Source: Actinomycetota bacterium
GTDB lineage: Bacteria > Actinomycetota > Actinomycetes > Nanopelagicales > Nanopelagicaceae
Direction: 5' to 3'
DNA: 44,313 nt
Assembly: GCA_009702525.1 (NCBI GenBank)
Contig: WLHW01000001.1
Location: forward strand, 1-44,313
Shown: positions 34,076-41,572 of the stretch, one piece after another
Numbering within the stretch: the stretch's first letter is position 1
Layout of the letters: the number at the start of each line of letters is the position of its first letter
The notes under the pieces: generated by a model
Seen by the model: the letters and a program-made list of their open reading frames with translations, nothing else
Told to the model about the DNA's origin: nothing
Databases searched by the model: none
Made by a program: the position numbers and the translations under genes

Positions 34076-34597
34076 TTACCAAGCTGCAGCGATCTCGCTT
34101 CGTGTAATCGATAATAACTGTGGCAAAACTTTCGTTTTGCCAATTATGGGCATGAAGTTAGCGTCACCACCCCACCGTGGTACGACATGCTGGTGAATAT
34201 GTTCTGCGACTCCGGCACCAGATACTGCGCCTTGATTCATACCTAAATTAAAACCCTGAGGCGCAGATACTTTTCGAATAGTTTTCATGGCATGTGCAGT
34301 TAGTTCAGAGATTTCATTTCGTTCTTCGTGACTCAAATCTGTTAAATCAGCTACATGACGATATGCACATACCAAAAGATGTCCTGGGTTGTACGGATAC
34401 AGGTTCATCACGACAAATGAATGAACGCCTCGAAAGACGATTAATCCCTCTTCATCATTGAGCTGAGGGATACGACAGAAAGGGCACTGGATGTCATTGC
34501 CCTCTAAAGGGCGATTCTCCCCGCGAAGGTAATCGAGCCGGTGCGGCGCCCATAACCGTTGCCAGTCATCAGGCATTCCCACTCCATCATTACTCAT
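34076..34597 (-). CDS. HIT family hydrolase (diadenosine polyphosphate type)
   Basis: A 173-residue histidine-triad protein. The triad is in EHIHQHVVPRWGGD; NLYPYNPGHLLVCAYRHVADL is the usual substrate-pocket strand, and CPFCRI near residue 39 is a zinc-binding pair with later histidines. Actinobacterial homologues cleave Ap4A-type nucleotides or adenylylated amino acids, some by phosphorolysis. AGGTG stands seven bases before the ATG at the end of thrS. The thrS-HIT-pgsA order is conserved. Confidence 0.9.
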   Translation of the reverse strand: MSNDGVGMPDDWQRLWAPHRLDYLRGENRPLEGNDIQCPFCRIPQLNDEEGLIVFRGVHSFVVMNLYPYNPGHLLVCAYRHVADLTDLSHEERNEISELTAHAMKTIRKVSAPQGFNLGMNQGAVSGAGVAEHIHQHVVPRWGGDANFMPIIGKTKVLPQLLSITRSEIAAAW

Positions 34598-34600
34598 ACA

Positions 34601-36589
34601 TCACACCTGAGTGCGTTCTGCGACGATCTTTTTAATCTCAGCGATTGCATCGGCAATTGGAATGCCGTTTTTTTGCTCACCGTTTCGATAACGAAATGAC
34701 ACGGCCTTAGCCGCTTGGTCTTCTTCGCCAGCGATCACCATAAAAGGAATCTTCTGCAGTTGGGCGTTACGAACCTTTTTCTGCATACGGTCATCAGAGC
34801 TATCAAGTTCGGCTCGAATTCCAGAGCTACGCATCTGCTTAATGACATCGGCTAAATAATCGGCAAAAGCATCGGCTACAGGAATACCAATAGCTTGCAC
34901 CGGGGCTAACCATGGTGGAAATGCGCCAGCGTAATGTTCAGTTAAAACTCCGAAGAAGCGCTCAATGGAACCAAAGAGCGCGCGGTGAATCATGACCGGG
35001 CGCTGGCGAGATCCATCTGCTGCTGCGAATTCGAGTTCGAAACGTTGAGGAAGTTGGAAGTCCACCTGAATGGTAGACATTTGCCACGTGCGACCAATTG
35101 CATCTTTTGCTTGGACTGAAATCTTAGGTCCATAGAAAGCTGCGCCACCTTCATCTAAAACTAATTCAAGGTTTTGTGCAGTTGCAGCTTTACGCAAAGC
35201 CTCTGTTGCTTCTACCCAATCACTATCCTCACCTACAGATTTTTCAGGGTTACGAGTTGATAGCTCTAAGTAGAAATCACCTAATCCGTAGTCGCGCAAA
35301 AGATTGAGTACGAACGTTAGAAGTGAATCTAACTCCCCTACCATCTGTTCTTTGGTGCAGTAAATGTGTGCATCGTCTTGGGTAAATCCACGCGCACGTG
35401 TAATGCCATGGAGAACGCCTGATTTTTCATAACGATAAACGGTTCCGAATTCAAATAAACGCAAAGGAAGTTCACGATAAGAACGACCACGTGAGCGATA
35501 AATAAGATTATGGAAAGGGCAGTTCATAGGCTTCATGTAGTACTGCTGACCAGCACGTTTGATAGTGCCATCGGCATGCAGCTCTTCATCCAAAATCATC
35601 GGTGGATACATACCTTCTGAGTACCACTGCAAGTGCCCCGATGTTTCAAAGAGTGCGGCCTTAGTTAAATGTGGAGAGTAAACAAACTCATAACCCTCAT
35701 CCTCGTGGCGTTTACGTGAGTAATCCTCCATCGCTCGCCGAACGATTCCACCCTTGGGATGAAAGACTGCTAGACCCGAGCCAATCTCTTCCGGGAATGA
35801 AAAAAGATCCAGCTCTGTGCCTAAGCGTCGATGATCGCGCTTTTCTGCTTCAGCTAAAAGTTCTAAATAACCATTGAGCTCATCTTGTGATGGCCAGGCA
35901 GTTCCATAAATGCGTTGAAGCATGGGATTCTTCTCAGAGCCACGCCAATATGCAGCAGCAGTGCGCATTAATTTGAAAGCAGGAATATGTTTTGTAGACG
36001 GCAAGTGTGGACCACGACATAAGTCGCTCCATACTGGATTGCCGTCACGACCCAAATTGTCATAGATAGTTAACTCAGCCCCACCAACTTCCACGCTGGC
36101 TTCCTCGCCGGCAGGACCTTTGATACCAATCAATTCACATTTGTAGGGCTCGTGTGCGAGTTCTTTGAGTGCATCAGCTTCAGTTGTGACGCGACGTCGG
36201 AATCGCTGACCTTCTTTAACGATCTTGCGCATGGCACTTTCAATCTTTACAAGATCATCTGGATTGAAGGTATTGGTTGGCTCGAAGTCGTAATAAAAAC
36301 CATCTTTAATCGGTGGTCCGATACCCAGTCGAGTGTTTGCATAGACTTCTTGAACTGCTTGAGCCATGACATGCGCAGTCGAATGTCGCAACACGGCCAA
36401 ACCATCTGGAGATGAAATAGATACACCCTCTACAACATCTCCCTCAACTAATTCTGTCCAAAGATCCTTGAGCGAACCATTAATTCGGGCAACGACAATA
36501 TCCTTCTGTTCGGCAAATAGATGGGTTGGGCGTAGATCGTTTTCAATCGATTGAGCCTTGCCATCTACAGTGATATTGATCGTGGACAT
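34601..36589 (-). CDS. thrS: Threonyl-tRNA synthetase
   Basis: A 662-residue class II enzyme with N-terminal TGS domain, the editing domain (HSTAHVMAQAVQEVYANTRLG), the catalytic core with zinc ligands (MKPMNCPFHNLIYRSRGRSY; GITRARGFTQDDAHIYC) and a C-terminal anticodon domain (MVIAGEEDQAAKAVSFRYRN). The ATG lies four bases after the pabC stop with no Shine-Dalgarno; TAGGCT stands six bases before it. Confidence 0.97.
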   Translation of the reverse strand: MSTINITVDGKAQSIENDLRPTHLFAEQKDIVVARINGSLKDLWTELVEGDVVEGVSISSPDGLAVLRHSTAHVMAQAVQEVYANTRLGIGPPIKDGFYYDFEPTNTFNPDDLVKIESAMRKIVKEGQRFRRRVTTEADALKELAHEPYKCELIGIKGPAGEEASVEVGGAELTIYDNLGRDGNPVWSDLCRGPHLPSTKHIPAFKLMRTAAAYWRGSEKNPMLQRIYGTAWPSQDELNGYLELLAEAEKRDHRRLGTELDLFSFPEEIGSGLAVFHPKGGIVRRAMEDYSRKRHEDEGYEFVYSPHLTKAALFETSGHLQWYSEGMYPPMILDEELHADGTIKRAGQQYYMKPMNCPFHNLIYRSRGRSYRELPLRLFEFGTVYRYEKSGVLHGITRARGFTQDDAHIYCTKEQMVGELDSLLTFVLNLLRDYGLGDFYLELSTRNPEKSVGEDSDWVEATEALRKAATAQNLELVLDEGGAAFYGPKISVQAKDAIGRTWQMSTIQVDFQLPQRFELEFAAADGSRQRPVMIHRALFGSIERFFGVLTEHYAGAFPPWLAPVQAIGIPVADAFADYLADVIKQMRSSGIRAELDSSDDRMQKKVRNAQLQKIPFMVIAGEEDQAAKAVSFRYRNGEQKNGIPIADAIAEIKKIVAERTQV

Positions 36590-36593
36590 GTGC

Positions 36594-37352
36594 TTAGCCT
36601 ACCGAATGAAGTCGGACCATCGCCTTTATTTCATCAACGAAGGCATGTGATGGCTGCAATGGGCGGCCGGCAATGGCGTGAACCTCTTGTGCGATACGCA
36701 GACTACTGAGCAGAATTGCTTTGCTGACGTCGCCGATTCTTGTGAGCGGAATCGATTGAACCTGAACATCGCAGTGATCAAGAACCAATTCGCGCATGAT
36801 TCCAGGCAAAACGCCATCAGTTGTTGGAGGAGTTAACCAGACACTATCGATACAGAAAATGATATTTGAGACTGCGCCTTCGCAGATATTTCCCTCGGTG
36901 TTGCTGACAATCGTTTCATCAAAGCCCAATAAATGGGCCTCTTCCAAAATAGCTAAACGATGTTCGTATGGATAGCTCTTGAGTGTTTCACCATGCGAAA
37001 TTAGAACCTCGGGATGAATCCCTAGGTTAGCTGAGTTGAGAACAGGACGATACGGCAAATGAATTGCAGCCCACTGACCACTCCTATCGAATGAAACTCG
37101 TAGCAAACCATTTTCATGTGGTTCAGTCTTAAGTAATTCAGTGATGGATTCTTCTACTATTTCTAGTGAGGGCATCGCAATTGAAAGTACACCAGAGCTG
37201 CGATATCCACGTTGCATATGACGAGCTAATGCCCACGCTTGACCATCAATTGTGCGAATAGTTTCAAATATCCCAGCCCCAATAAGCCAACCGGTCTCTG
37301 TGCACGGTGCGTTTTTGATGTCAACGAGCTCACCGTTAAATATTATTTTCAT
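36594..37352 (-). CDS. pabC: Aminodeoxychorismate lyase / class IV aminotransferase
   Basis: A 252-residue PLP fold-type IV enzyme, here most likely cleaving aminodeoxychorismate to p-aminobenzoate and pyruvate. Seen are IFNGELVDIKNAP at the start, GIFETIRTIDGQAWALARHMQR, the PLP lysine in ETLKSYPYEHRL, and ETIVSNTEGNICEGAVSNIIF. The open frame extends upstream, but the ATG at 37352 overlaps the pabB stop (ATGA) and gives the natural length. D-amino-acid or branched-chain aminotransferase activity is a less likely alternative given pabB next door. Confidence 0.88.
   Translation of the reverse strand: MKIIFNGELVDIKNAPCTETGWLIGAGIFETIRTIDGQAWALARHMQRGYRSSGVLSIAMPSLEIVEESITELLKTEPHENGLLRVSFDRSGQWAAIHLPYRPVLNSANLGIHPEVLISHGETLKSYPYEHRLAILEEAHLLGFDETIVSNTEGNICEGAVSNIIFCIDSVWLTPPTTDGVLPGIMRELVLDHCDVQVQSIPLTRIGDVSKAILLSSLRIAQEVHAIAGRPLQPSHAFVDEIKAMVRLHSVG
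36596..36601 (-). promoter_or_regulatory. Candidate leaderless -10 box (TAGGCT) before thrS
   Basis: The hexamer is made from the last codons of pabC (GTA GGC TAA) and ends six bases before the thrS ATG. The arrangement is the same as at the aspS/DUF948 junction. Confidence 0.4.
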
Positions 37353-38338
37353 ACGAGTTCTCCACCAGCGATAGAAATCAAACGCTTCGCCTTGAGCTGA
37401 GTCTCTTCCCATTCTGCATCCGGATCACTAGACCAGGTTATTCCTGCACCTGTACCAAAACGCAATGCACTATCTTTAAAAAAGATACGAATGGCAACGG
37501 ATAATTCGCAGGCATCACCTTGTACCCAACCTAAAGCCCCACAGTAGGGACCACGTTTATTTTCATTAGCTTCAATAACCGACACCGCAGAAGACTTCGG
37601 TGCACCACTGATTGAACCAGGTGGATGAAGCATAGAAATAATTTGGCTCCAGCCAATGCCGCTCTTCAACTCCCCTACAATATCTGAGACTAAATGCACC
37701 AACCCGGGATGGACTTCTGAATCTAAAAGGCGTGGAACTGATACTGAACCACTTTCACATATCGCCCCTAGATCATTTCTCATTAAATCGACGATCATCA
37801 CATTTTCAGCAATATCTTTCGCGCCGAAATGAGTCTGACCTGGCAACTGTGTTCCCTTAATGGGTGACGTACGCACATAGTTTCCGACGCGCGATAGAAA
37901 AAGTTCGGGTGAGGCCGATGCGATATTTATTCCGGGAATTTCCAAATAAGTAGCCCACGGGGCAGGATTGTTTTTTAAGATCTCTGAAAACAATCCACGC
38001 AGATTTATCGAAGCATCAATCTCATGGCGTAGCTCTCGGCAAGCATTAACTTGATAAACCCAACCTTCAGAAACATGCTGCTGTATTTTCTTGACGTACG
38101 CTACGTAATCATCGTGACTCTTTGATGTTGCCCACGTTCCGGATAGGGGCTCCCACGCTTGGCTTGGGAACTCTGATCTCATAACCGTTGCAAATTTAGC
38201 TGCTGTAAATCCACCTTCAAAGGTAGTTGATACTGCCCAGAATCCCCCATCATCTAAAGCGGCAGGATCGTGAGAGATTTCAATCAAATCGGTGGCTAAA
38301 CGCCCATTCATCCAGAAGTTGGCTTCACCGCTGTTCAC
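37349..38338 (-). CDS. pabB: Aminodeoxychorismate synthase component I, short form
   Basis: A 329-residue chorismate-binding enzyme adding ammonia to chorismate. The motif TSPIKGTQLP carries the nucleophilic lysine (Lys161) that distinguishes PabB from anthranilate synthase (which has PIAGT). DLMRNDLGAI, HPPGSISGAPK and RFGTGAGITWSSDPDAEWEET are standard. It is over 100 residues shorter than E. coli PabB, lacking most of the N-terminal domain. No pabA amidotransferase is present here. The start is GTG with no Shine-Dalgarno but TAGCGT six bases upstream. Confidence 0.92.
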   Translation of the reverse strand: MNSGEANFWMNGRLATDLIEISHDPAALDDGGFWAVSTTFEGGFTAAKFATVMRSEFPSQAWEPLSGTWATSKSHDDYVAYVKKIQQHVSEGWVYQVNACRELRHEIDASINLRGLFSEILKNNPAPWATYLEIPGINIASASPELFLSRVGNYVRTSPIKGTQLPGQTHFGAKDIAENVMIVDLMRNDLGAICESGSVSVPRLLDSEVHPGLVHLVSDIVGELKSGIGWSQIISMLHPPGSISGAPKSSAVSVIEANENKRGPYCGALGWVQGDACELSVAIRIFFKDSALRFGTGAGITWSSDPDAEWEETQLKAKRLISIAGGELV

Positions 38339-38344
38339 AGCAGA

Positions 38345-38350
38345 ACGCTA
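38345..38350 (-). promoter_or_regulatory. Candidate leaderless -10 box (TAGCGT) before pabB
   Basis: TAGCGT ends six bases before the pabB GTG start. The pabB gene is the first of pabB-pabC-thrS-HIT on this strand, so a promoter is expected here. Confidence 0.4.
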
Positions 38351-38407
38351 TCCATTTACTACCCACTTTGGCGCTTATGCCCTACCTACGATAGATTTTG
38401 CCTCCTC

Positions 38408-38480
38408 GCGGACGTAGCGCAGTTGGTAGCGCGGAACCTTGCCAAGGTTCAGGTCGCCGGTTCGAACCCGGTCGTCCGCT
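38408..38480 (+). tRNA. tRNA-Gly (anticodon GCC)
   Basis: A complete 73-base cloverleaf. The acceptor stem GCGGACG pairs with CGTCCGC; the anticodon arm AACCT-TGCCA-AGGTT shows GCC, reading GGC and GGU; the T-arm is CCGG-TTCGAAC-CCGG. The discriminator is U and the CCA is not encoded. A possible promoter (TTGGCG, 18 bases, TAGATT at 38392-38397) lies just upstream. Two further tRNA genes follow on the same strand. Confidence 0.96.
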
Positions 38481-38501
38481 CTGAGTAGGCAACATGTAAT
38501 T

Positions 38502-38575
38502 GGTCGGATGGCCGAGAGGCGAGGCAAGGGACTGCAAATCCCTCTACACGGGTTCAAATCCCGTTCCGACCTCCA
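38502..38575 (+). tRNA. tRNA-Cys (anticodon GCA), CCA encoded
   Basis: The acceptor stem GGTCGGA pairs with TCCGACC; the anticodon arm AGGGA-CTGCAAA-TCCCT gives GCA; the T-arm is CGGG-TTCAAAT-CCCG. Discriminator U73 is the known cysteine identity base, and CCA follows directly in the DNA (38573-38575). It is 21 bases downstream of tRNA-Gly and probably co-transcribed. Confidence 0.96.
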
Positions 38576-38609
38576 TGAGTGAGGACAGAGCTATAGAGAG
38601 GCGCACCCC

Positions 38610-38948
38610 ATGAGCGAGTCAATGCGCCCGTGGGGACGATATGAAATCCTTCAAGAAAGTGATTCTCATAAAGTTAAATGCATCTGGGTTCTTCCAGGTA
38701 AGCGTTTATCGTATCAACGCCATACCAAACGTGCCGAACACTGGTTTATCGTCGCAGGTTCTGCGCGTTTAACAATTGACGGTCACATTACTGAGCTACA
38801 AGCTGGTGGAACTGCTGATATTGCAATCGGAGTTCTGCATCGGATAGAAAATATCGGCACTAGTGACGTTATCTTCATTGAGGTTCAGACCGGTACATAC
38901 TTTGGTGAAGATGATATTGAGCGTATCGAGGACGACTTCGGCCGCTAA
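38610..38948 (+). CDS. Stand-alone mannose-6-phosphate isomerase type II-like cupin
   Basis: A 112-residue single-domain cupin matching the C-terminal isomerase domain of bifunctional ManC/AlgA-type enzymes. RPWGRYEIL, PGKRLSYQRHTKRAEHWFIVAGSA (metal-binding HxxxxEH), and the finishing IFIEVQTGTYFGEDDIERIEDDFGR are typical. As an isomerase it would interconvert fructose 6-phosphate and mannose 6-phosphate, a possible supply for GDP-mannose used by PimA. GAGAGG lies nine bases before the ATG. It sits between tRNA-Cys and tRNA-Val and may share their transcript. Confidence 0.82.
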   Translation: MSESMRPWGRYEILQESDSHKVKCIWVLPGKRLSYQRHTKRAEHWFIVAGSARLTIDGHITELQAGGTADIAIGVLHRIENIGTSDVIFIEVQTGTYFGEDDIERIEDDFGR

Positions 38949-38966
38949 TAGACAAATATCGTGGGG

Positions 38967-38972
38967 TATGAT
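38967..38972 (+). promoter_or_regulatory. Candidate -10 box (TATGAT) for tRNA-Val
   Basis: TATGAT matches five of six consensus positions and would start transcription about seven bases before the mature tRNA-Val. It lies inside a small TGGGG/CCCCA hairpin (38962-38978). No good -35 is seen at the right distance. Confidence 0.35.
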
Positions 38973-38985
38973 TCCCCAACAGCAA

Positions 38986-39057
38986 GGATCGTTGGCTCAG
39001 CGGTAGAGCACCACATTGACATTGTGGGGGTCACTGGTTCGATCCCAGTACGGTCCA
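38986..39057 (+). tRNA. tRNA-Val (anticodon GAC)
   Basis: A 72-base cloverleaf. The acceptor stem GGATCGT pairs with ACGGTCC (one G-U pair); the anticodon arm CCACA-TTGACAT-TGTGG gives GAC; the T-arm is CTGG-TTCGATC-CCAG. The discriminator is A, as expected for valine. CCA is not encoded. It ends three bases before the stop of the convergent GNAT gene. Confidence 0.96.
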
Positions 39058-39060
39058 CTT

Positions 39061-39621
39061 CTAAGAAATTCCTTTAAACTCCTGCGCACTCAATTCATAC
39101 ACTTCTTCAGGACCATCGATGTCATCAATCTGTTGACCAACATGAATAAAACCAAATTTTCTTACTAAGGCAACTGACGCCGCGTTATCTGCAGAGACTG
39201 TGTACCTGAGTGTTTTTACCTCTTGATGTTTGCAGGCCCAACTCCACATACCTTTGAGAGCTTCATATCCGTACCCCTGGTTATGGAAATTTCTATGTAT
39301 GCCTAAACCAATTTCAACCATTCCATCTTTATCAGGAGCTGCATGGAAACTGGTACTGCCAATAATCTGAGCACTCTCTTTCACAACAATCCACCTGACG
39401 AACCACCTATTAACTGAACTATCTTTTTTTACTTGTGGAACCCGCCAAGCCAGAGGTCCCGGGGCATCCATCAACTCCCGATAAGGATTCGTATAGCTCT
39501 TATCGCTATAGATCCACGTGTCTTCAGGGTTTTCAAAGAGTGAAATTAGCTCATCAGCTGCAATGTGATGAAGCTCTAAGCGTGGTGTCGAGATAATTGG
39601 TTCGCGATTATTCAGGTAAAT
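39061..39621 (-). CDS. GNAT family acetyltransferase (RimJ/RimL-like), start unusual
   Basis: A GNAT protein whose conserved C-terminal half (VEIGLGIHRNFHNQGYGYEALKGMW, then NAASVALVRKFGFIHVG) holds the acetyl-CoA loop. The first standard start codons are TTG 39474 and ATG 39471, but the frame stays open upstream and encodes IISTPRLELHHIAADELISLF and TNPYRELMDAPGPLAWR, clearly the family's normal N-terminus. Upstream of that only ATT (39621), CTG (39615) or further ATT/ATC codons are available, with an in-frame TAA at 39622-39624. The coordinates give the maximal frame; the gene may use a rare start codon or be impaired. It overlaps the end of the DinB gene. Substrate unknown. Confidence 0.7.
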   Translation of the reverse strand: MYLNNREPIISTPRLELHHIAADELISLFENPEDTWIYSDKSYTNPYRELMDAPGPLAWRVPQVKKDSSVNRWFVRWIVVKESAQIIGSTSFHAAPDKDGMVEIGLGIHRNFHNQGYGYEALKGMWSWACKHQEVKTLRYTVSADNAASVALVRKFGFIHVGQQIDDIDGPEEVYELSAQEFKGIS

Positions 39622-40105
39622 TTATTTCACCCGCGAAATCCGAGAATTCCCATAAGTCAATTTCATCTAAATCCAAAATTCGGATTCCGTGAACCTTTAA
39701 CGTGTCGGAGATCTGTGCTCTGTGCTCGGTTGCATGGTGAATCGACTGCGATATAATCGTTGAACGCGACCGATCAATATTTTTACCGTCACGTACATAC
39801 GTGTTGACTTCATCAGATTTGTGCGATTCGATCCTTAAAATCTCATCGGCTGCAGCACAGTACTTCTGCAGATCTGACAGTGGTAGCACCATTTTTTGAT
39901 CGAATCCCGTTGACACTGCTGTCCCACTTACTCGATACGCATATCCCCCAGCAGCAAGGACAATGTGGTTGGCCAGTTCTTGTACAGTCCAATCATCTTT
40001 GGTTAAACGCAGTTCCCAATCCTCGTCATTTAACTGACCTAGTTTTTCTAAGACGTGTTGATTTGCCCATGCCATGTGAAGCAGTAGTTTTTCCTGATTG
40101 AGCAT
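39608..40105 (-). CDS. DinB/YfiT-like four-helix metal-dependent protein
   Basis: A 165-residue protein of the DinB superfamily. The opening LNQEKLLLHMAWANQHVLEKLGQL, WTVQELANHIVLAAGGYAYR and SIHHATEHRAQISDTLKVHG place the three potential metal-ligand histidines. Some relatives are thiol-dependent S-transferases (mycothiol or bacillithiol); the substrate here is unknown. GAGGAG is encoded at the end of the preceding small gene, seven bases before the ATG. Confidence 0.8.
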   Translation of the reverse strand: MLNQEKLLLHMAWANQHVLEKLGQLNDEDWELRLTKDDWTVQELANHIVLAAGGYAYRVSGTAVSTGFDQKMVLPLSDLQKYCAAADEILRIESHKSDEVNTYVRDGKNIDRSRSTIISQSIHHATEHRAQISDTLKVHGIRILDLDEIDLWEFSDFAGEINLPE

Positions 40106-40315
40106 TTACAGCTCCTCTTGATCTAATGGAGTCGGATTTTCGTAGTTGCCGAGCCGGCGACCTAAGGTGCCATTGAGTCCGCCACTTGCATTCTGTCCAA
40201 ATCGCATTCTGCGAAAAGAATTATCCAGAGGATCAAGGCGTGGTTCGCGATGTGAACGAAATAAACTCTTCAACCATCGATAAGGGTTGCTTCGCATATT
40301 CAAATTATCGTTCAC
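40106..40315 (-). CDS. Small basic protein of unknown function
   Basis: A 69-residue protein with no recognised domain. It is rich in Arg and Asn, with PYRWLKSLFRSHREPRLDPL in the first half, then FGQNASGGLNGTLGRRLG. No membrane helix or signal peptide. Support for coding: it fills the entire gap between the VOC and DinB genes, its GTG start lies exactly nine bases after the VOC stop (the spacing used at three other junctions in this operon), and its stop abuts the DinB ATG. It could still be non-coding. Confidence 0.5.
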   Translation of the reverse strand: MNDNLNMRSNPYRWLKSLFRSHREPRLDPLDNSFRRMRFGQNASGGLNGTLGRRLGNYENPTPLDQEEL

Positions 40316-40324
40316 CAGTGACGC

Positions 40325-40780
40325 TTATTCATGTAAATCGTCGATAATTATCTTCCTCATTTCGCGCATAGCAGCCCAGGCATAAGTAGACTTCGTGGGA
40401 TCGGGATTTCCTAAGTGATCATGCATTTGTTTGGGGCTCACTTGCCAGCTAACTCCGAATGCGTCAACGCACCAACCGCATTGGCCTTCGGATCCATTCT
40501 TAGTTATCGCATCCCACAGACGATCGGTCTCTTCTTGACCATCACACGATATGGATAATGAGATGGATGGATTGAACTCTGGGCCGCCAGGCCAGCCCAT
40601 CCCAATTAATTCATGACCATAGATTGAAAACTCTGCCGTCATCAGCTTGCCATTGGCCTCGGGGCGGCTGGAGCTGTGGAGTAGAAAACCATCACCGAAA
40701 GTTTCTGCATAGAACGAGAGGGCTTCCTCTAAGTTGTTGTTGTACCAAAGGAAAGTGCGTAATGCTGCGGATTGCGTCAT
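40325..40780 (-). CDS. VOC family (PhnB-like) protein
   Basis: A 151-residue vicinal-oxygen-chelate protein. LRTFLWYNNNLEEALSFYAETFGDG, TAEFSIYGHELIGMGWPGG and GQCGWCVDAFGVSWQVSPKQMHDHLG match the PhnB/3-demethylubiquinone-methyltransferase-like group. Enzymatic role unknown; such genes often accompany DinB proteins. It starts nine bases after the hydrolase stop with no Shine-Dalgarno. Confidence 0.82.
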   Translation of the reverse strand: MTQSAALRTFLWYNNNLEEALSFYAETFGDGFLLHSSSRPEANGKLMTAEFSIYGHELIGMGWPGGPEFNPSISLSISCDGQEETDRLWDAITKNGSEGQCGWCVDAFGVSWQVSPKQMHDHLGNPDPTKSTYAWAAMREMRKIIIDDLHE

Positions 40781-40789
40781 TGGTGTGGC

Positions 40790-41563
40790 CTATTTCGTAG
40801 CGAGGGATTCGATAAAGGTCAAAGAATTGTGAAAAATTAACTCCTGGTCATAATCCAGAGTTGCAACATGATACGAATTGACCAGTTCAATACGTGATTT
40901 ATTGGTTGAACCTAAACCAGCCATGATGATCTCAGTGTTTGATACAGGCAACGTATGGTCTTCAACGCTATGGAAAAGTTGCACAGGAACTGTGATTTTC
41001 CCAAGATTTTTGCGTGTAATTTTTAACATAATGAGCAGTTGGTGGATCCCACGAGTAGGCAAAGCGTCATAACCATGTTCGGTAATTCCGGGACGCTTAA
41101 TATCGTTACCGACAGATGTGCGCAGTTTCTGGAAGCGCGATAATAGATATCCAACCGGGGCCGAAATAAAAGGCACATGGATCATTGGATTGACCAAAAT
41201 AATTCCACTCAAACGTTCATTATTATTTTCTGTCACGTACAAAGTTGTTCCGCCGCCCATTGATAAACCGCAGATAAATACTTGATCACAGCTCTTAAAT
41301 AACTCTTCTAACTCGCTCTGAACTTTGGCGGGCCACTCTTGCCATTTAACTTTATTGAGATCTTCAGGTTTAGTGCCATGTCCGGGCAATAGTGGAATTC
41401 GCACTGTGTAGCCCTTAGCTAAAAAGAACTCTCCCCATGGGCGCATCGATGGCGGTGCCCCGGTGAATCCATGAACTAAAAGGATTCCAATTCGCGCATT
41501 CTTGCCGCTTCCAGATGCTGACCAATCCTGCATCCATCCTGGGGGTGCCGTTTCAACTGCCAT
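40790..41563 (-). CDS. Alpha/beta hydrolase, monoacylglycerol lipase/carboxylesterase-like
   Basis: A 257-residue serine hydrolase. The oxyanion segment LLVHGFTGAPPSMRPWGEFF, the nucleophile elbow CGLSMGGG (Ser101), the acid in FHSVEDHTLP (Asp201) and NSYHVATLDYD (His231) form a full triad, as in Est30/YvaK-type esterases. No signal peptide, so cytoplasmic. The natural substrate is unknown. It starts nine bases after trpD; the trpD stop forms the front of TAACCT, six bases before the ATG. Confidence 0.88.
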   Translation of the reverse strand: MAVETAPPGWMQDWSASGSGKNARIGILLVHGFTGAPPSMRPWGEFFLAKGYTVRIPLLPGHGTKPEDLNKVKWQEWPAKVQSELEELFKSCDQVFICGLSMGGGTTLYVTENNNERLSGIILVNPMIHVPFISAPVGYLLSRFQKLRTSVGNDIKRPGITEHGYDALPTRGIHQLLIMLKITRKNLGKITVPVQLFHSVEDHTLPVSNTEIIMAGLGSTNKSRIELVNSYHVATLDYDQELIFHNSLTFIESLATK

Positions 41564-41572
41564 AGTGAAAGG

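Noticed and set aside
38962..38978. Small TGGGG/CCCCA hairpin as a terminator after the cupin gene
   Set aside because: The stem is only five pairs, has no following T-run and contains the likely tRNA-Val -10 box in its loop.
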